Below, one piece after another: positions 5,483 through 6,405 of a stretch of DNA of 6,405 nt (the first letter of the stretch is position 1; every line of letters starts with the position of its first letter). Source of the DNA: CAYXVU01 sp964468725 (lineage in GTDB: Bacteria > Acidobacteriota > Blastocatellia > UBA7656). Position numbers and translations under genes: made by a program. The notes beneath the pieces were generated by a model, which saw only the letters and a program-made list of their open reading frames with translations, did no database searches and was not told the origin of the DNA. The DNA lies in NCBI GenBank assembly GCA_964468725.1, contig CAYXVU010000306.1, positions 1 to 6,405 of the forward strand, written 5' to 3'.

Positions 5483-5560
5483 TCTTTCATCGAACGAGAT
5501 TGACCTCCCTGATTTGACGACTGGGTTAGAGATTCTTCATAGCCTGAGTTGATCGTCAGG

Positions 5561-6405
5561 TCACGATGATTTCGCGCCTGATGTTTTCGCTTTGGTCAAC
5601 GCCGCGAGAACGCGGCTCATCGCTTCACGATGACCGATCCGTTTACCTTCGAGGATGTTCCAACCGGTCAAGACGATGACCAGATCATGTTCGGCAATGA
5701 TGATGGGCATCTGGCCGCCGAAACCCGATCCGGCCCACGCCAATCGCCCGCCATCGCCATAGGGAAAGAGCCACCACTTGTAGCCGTACTTTACGCCATT
5801 CTGAGTCACGGTCACACTGGGCGCAATGGACTCTTTGACCCAGTCTGTGGTGACGATTTGAGTGCCACCCCAATTGCCATTCTTCAAAAAGAGGTAAGCG
5901 ATCTTTGCCAAGTCGTGAGCCCGCAAGTATAGCCCGCCTTCAGTGTCGGGCAGACCGGTCGGCGTGCGTTTCCAGTAAAAGGATTCGATGCCGAGCGGCG
6001 CATAAAGATGTTTCGCCGCATACTCTTCAATGTCCTGTCCGGTAGCGACGCGAAAGATATAAGAAAGCAACTGGCTCGCCCCGCTGTTGTAATTGAAGGC
6101 GCTGCCCGGTTGGCGCGCCATCGGGCGATCAATCGTAAACTTTACCCAATCGAAACTCGCTTCCATCACGACGCAACTATTATTCGGATCGTCGTAGGAA
6201 GTATTTTCGTTCCAATCGAATCCGTCGCTCATCGTCAGCAAGTGGCGAATCGTGATGCGGCGTTTGCGTTCGTCAAGGTTGGCAACCTCCGCTTCATCAA
6301 AGAACTTCAAGATCGGCGTATCCAGATCGGGGAACTCGTTGCGCGCTCGCGCCACGCCAATCACGACAGAGGTGACGGTCTTGGTTACCGACTGCATAGA
6401 GTGCA
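5561..6405 (-). CDS. Serine hydrolase of the beta-lactamase/penicillin-binding fold (5' end outside window)
   Basis: This is a class C beta-lactamase-like hydrolase (COG1680 type, which includes esterases, peptidases and AmpC relatives). The visible part begins HSMQSVTKTVTS, in which S-V-T-K is the S-x-x-K nucleophile motif. That motif normally sits well inside the protein, so the true start, and any signal peptide, lie beyond the right edge; the ATG at 6397 is internal. Counting from that Met, RHLLTMSDGFDW (51-62) is the typical family segment. FNYNSGASQLLS (101-112) holds the Y-x-N site, with Ser in the third position. AWAGSGFGGQ (220-229) is where HxG or KTG would be, here GSG. KYGYKWWL (203-210) is also typical. 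The C-terminus (KTSGAKSS) is intact. Motifs two and three differ from true beta-lactamases, so an esterase or peptidase role is more likely than antibiotic resistance; the substrate is unknown. Confidence 0.9.
   Translation of the reverse strand, partial: HSMQSVTKTVTSVVIGVARARNEFPDLDTPILKFFDEAEVANLDERKRRITIRHLLTMSDGFDWNENTSYDDPNNSCVVMEASFDWVKFTIDRPMARQPGSAFNYNSGASQLLSYIFRVATGQDIEEYAAKHLYAPLGIESFYWKRTPTGLPDTEGGLYLRAHDLAKIAYLFLKNGNWGGTQIVTTDWVKESIAPSVTVTQNGVKYGYKWWLFPYGDGGRLAWAGSGFGGQMPIIIAEHDLVIVLTGWNILEGKRIGHREAMSRVLAALTKAKTSGAKSS

Larger units (their letters stand above)
5253..5560. other. Intergenic region between the serine hydrolase and sucD
   Basis: This region has no credible gene. From left to right it holds the sucD leader and promoter and then a GC-rich imperfect hairpin at 5329-5345 (GAAGC/GCTTC core). 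Next comes a 7-bp inverted pair CATTTGC (5345-5351) and GCAAATG (5370-5376), and then the 85-base palindromic repeat at 5398-5482. In 5483-5560 I see nothing definite: no T-rich terminator follows the hydrolase stop, and there is only a weak 5-bp stem ATCGT/ACGAT around its end. The open frame across 5316-5552 (plus strand) runs through the repeat and is not convincing. Confidence 0.6.

Noticed and set aside
5316..5552. Plus-strand frame of 78 codons in the intergenic region
   Set aside because: It runs through the 85-base palindromic repeat, has no Shine-Dalgarno and shows no domain.

Overview
The window has a base composition in the mid-50s % GC (judged by eye). It looks like a chromosomal segment from a diderm environmental bacterium. 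The evidence is an exported lipoprotein, a membrane-anchored WD40 protein, a citric-acid-cycle enzyme, a purine permease and a secreted-type serine hydrolase. The protein style is compatible with Acidobacteriota (Blastocatellia-like), but no gene here settles the phylum and that placement is only an impression.

Layout. Positions 1-2123 are read on the plus strand. A possible tail of an upstream gene (frame 1) runs into a membrane-anchored WD40 propeller protein (74-1252). A lipoprotein made of two diverged copies of one domain follows 40 bases later (1293-2123); the two are probably cotranscribed and both act outside the cytoplasm. Everything from 2287 to the right end is read on the minus strand. 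In transcription order this is: a serine beta-lactamase-fold hydrolase cut by the right edge (5561-6405); a 320-base intergenic region holding an 85-base palindromic repeat and the sucD promoter; sucD (4368-5240, TTG start); a small basic protein of unknown function (3891-4259); an AzgA-type purine permease (2434-3813, possibly starting at 3894); and tRNA-Gly with anticodon CCC and an encoded CCA end (2287-2361). The plus-strand and minus-strand blocks converge at a REP-like pair of palindromes (2156-2221).

How the genes relate. sucD makes the alpha subunit of succinyl-CoA synthetase, but the beta-subunit gene sucC is absent from the place where it normally sits, directly upstream. The small protein and the permease may form a two-gene unit, since they touch or overlap depending on the permease start. 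The hydrolase appears independent. The most notable non-genic content is a set of four different palindromic elements. One lies inside the small gene and one lies in the doubtful 5' extension of the permease frame.

I see no CRISPR array, transposase, toxin-antitoxin pair or recognisable defence system. The best candidates for something undescribed are the WD40/duplicated-domain lipoprotein pair and the palindromic repeats.
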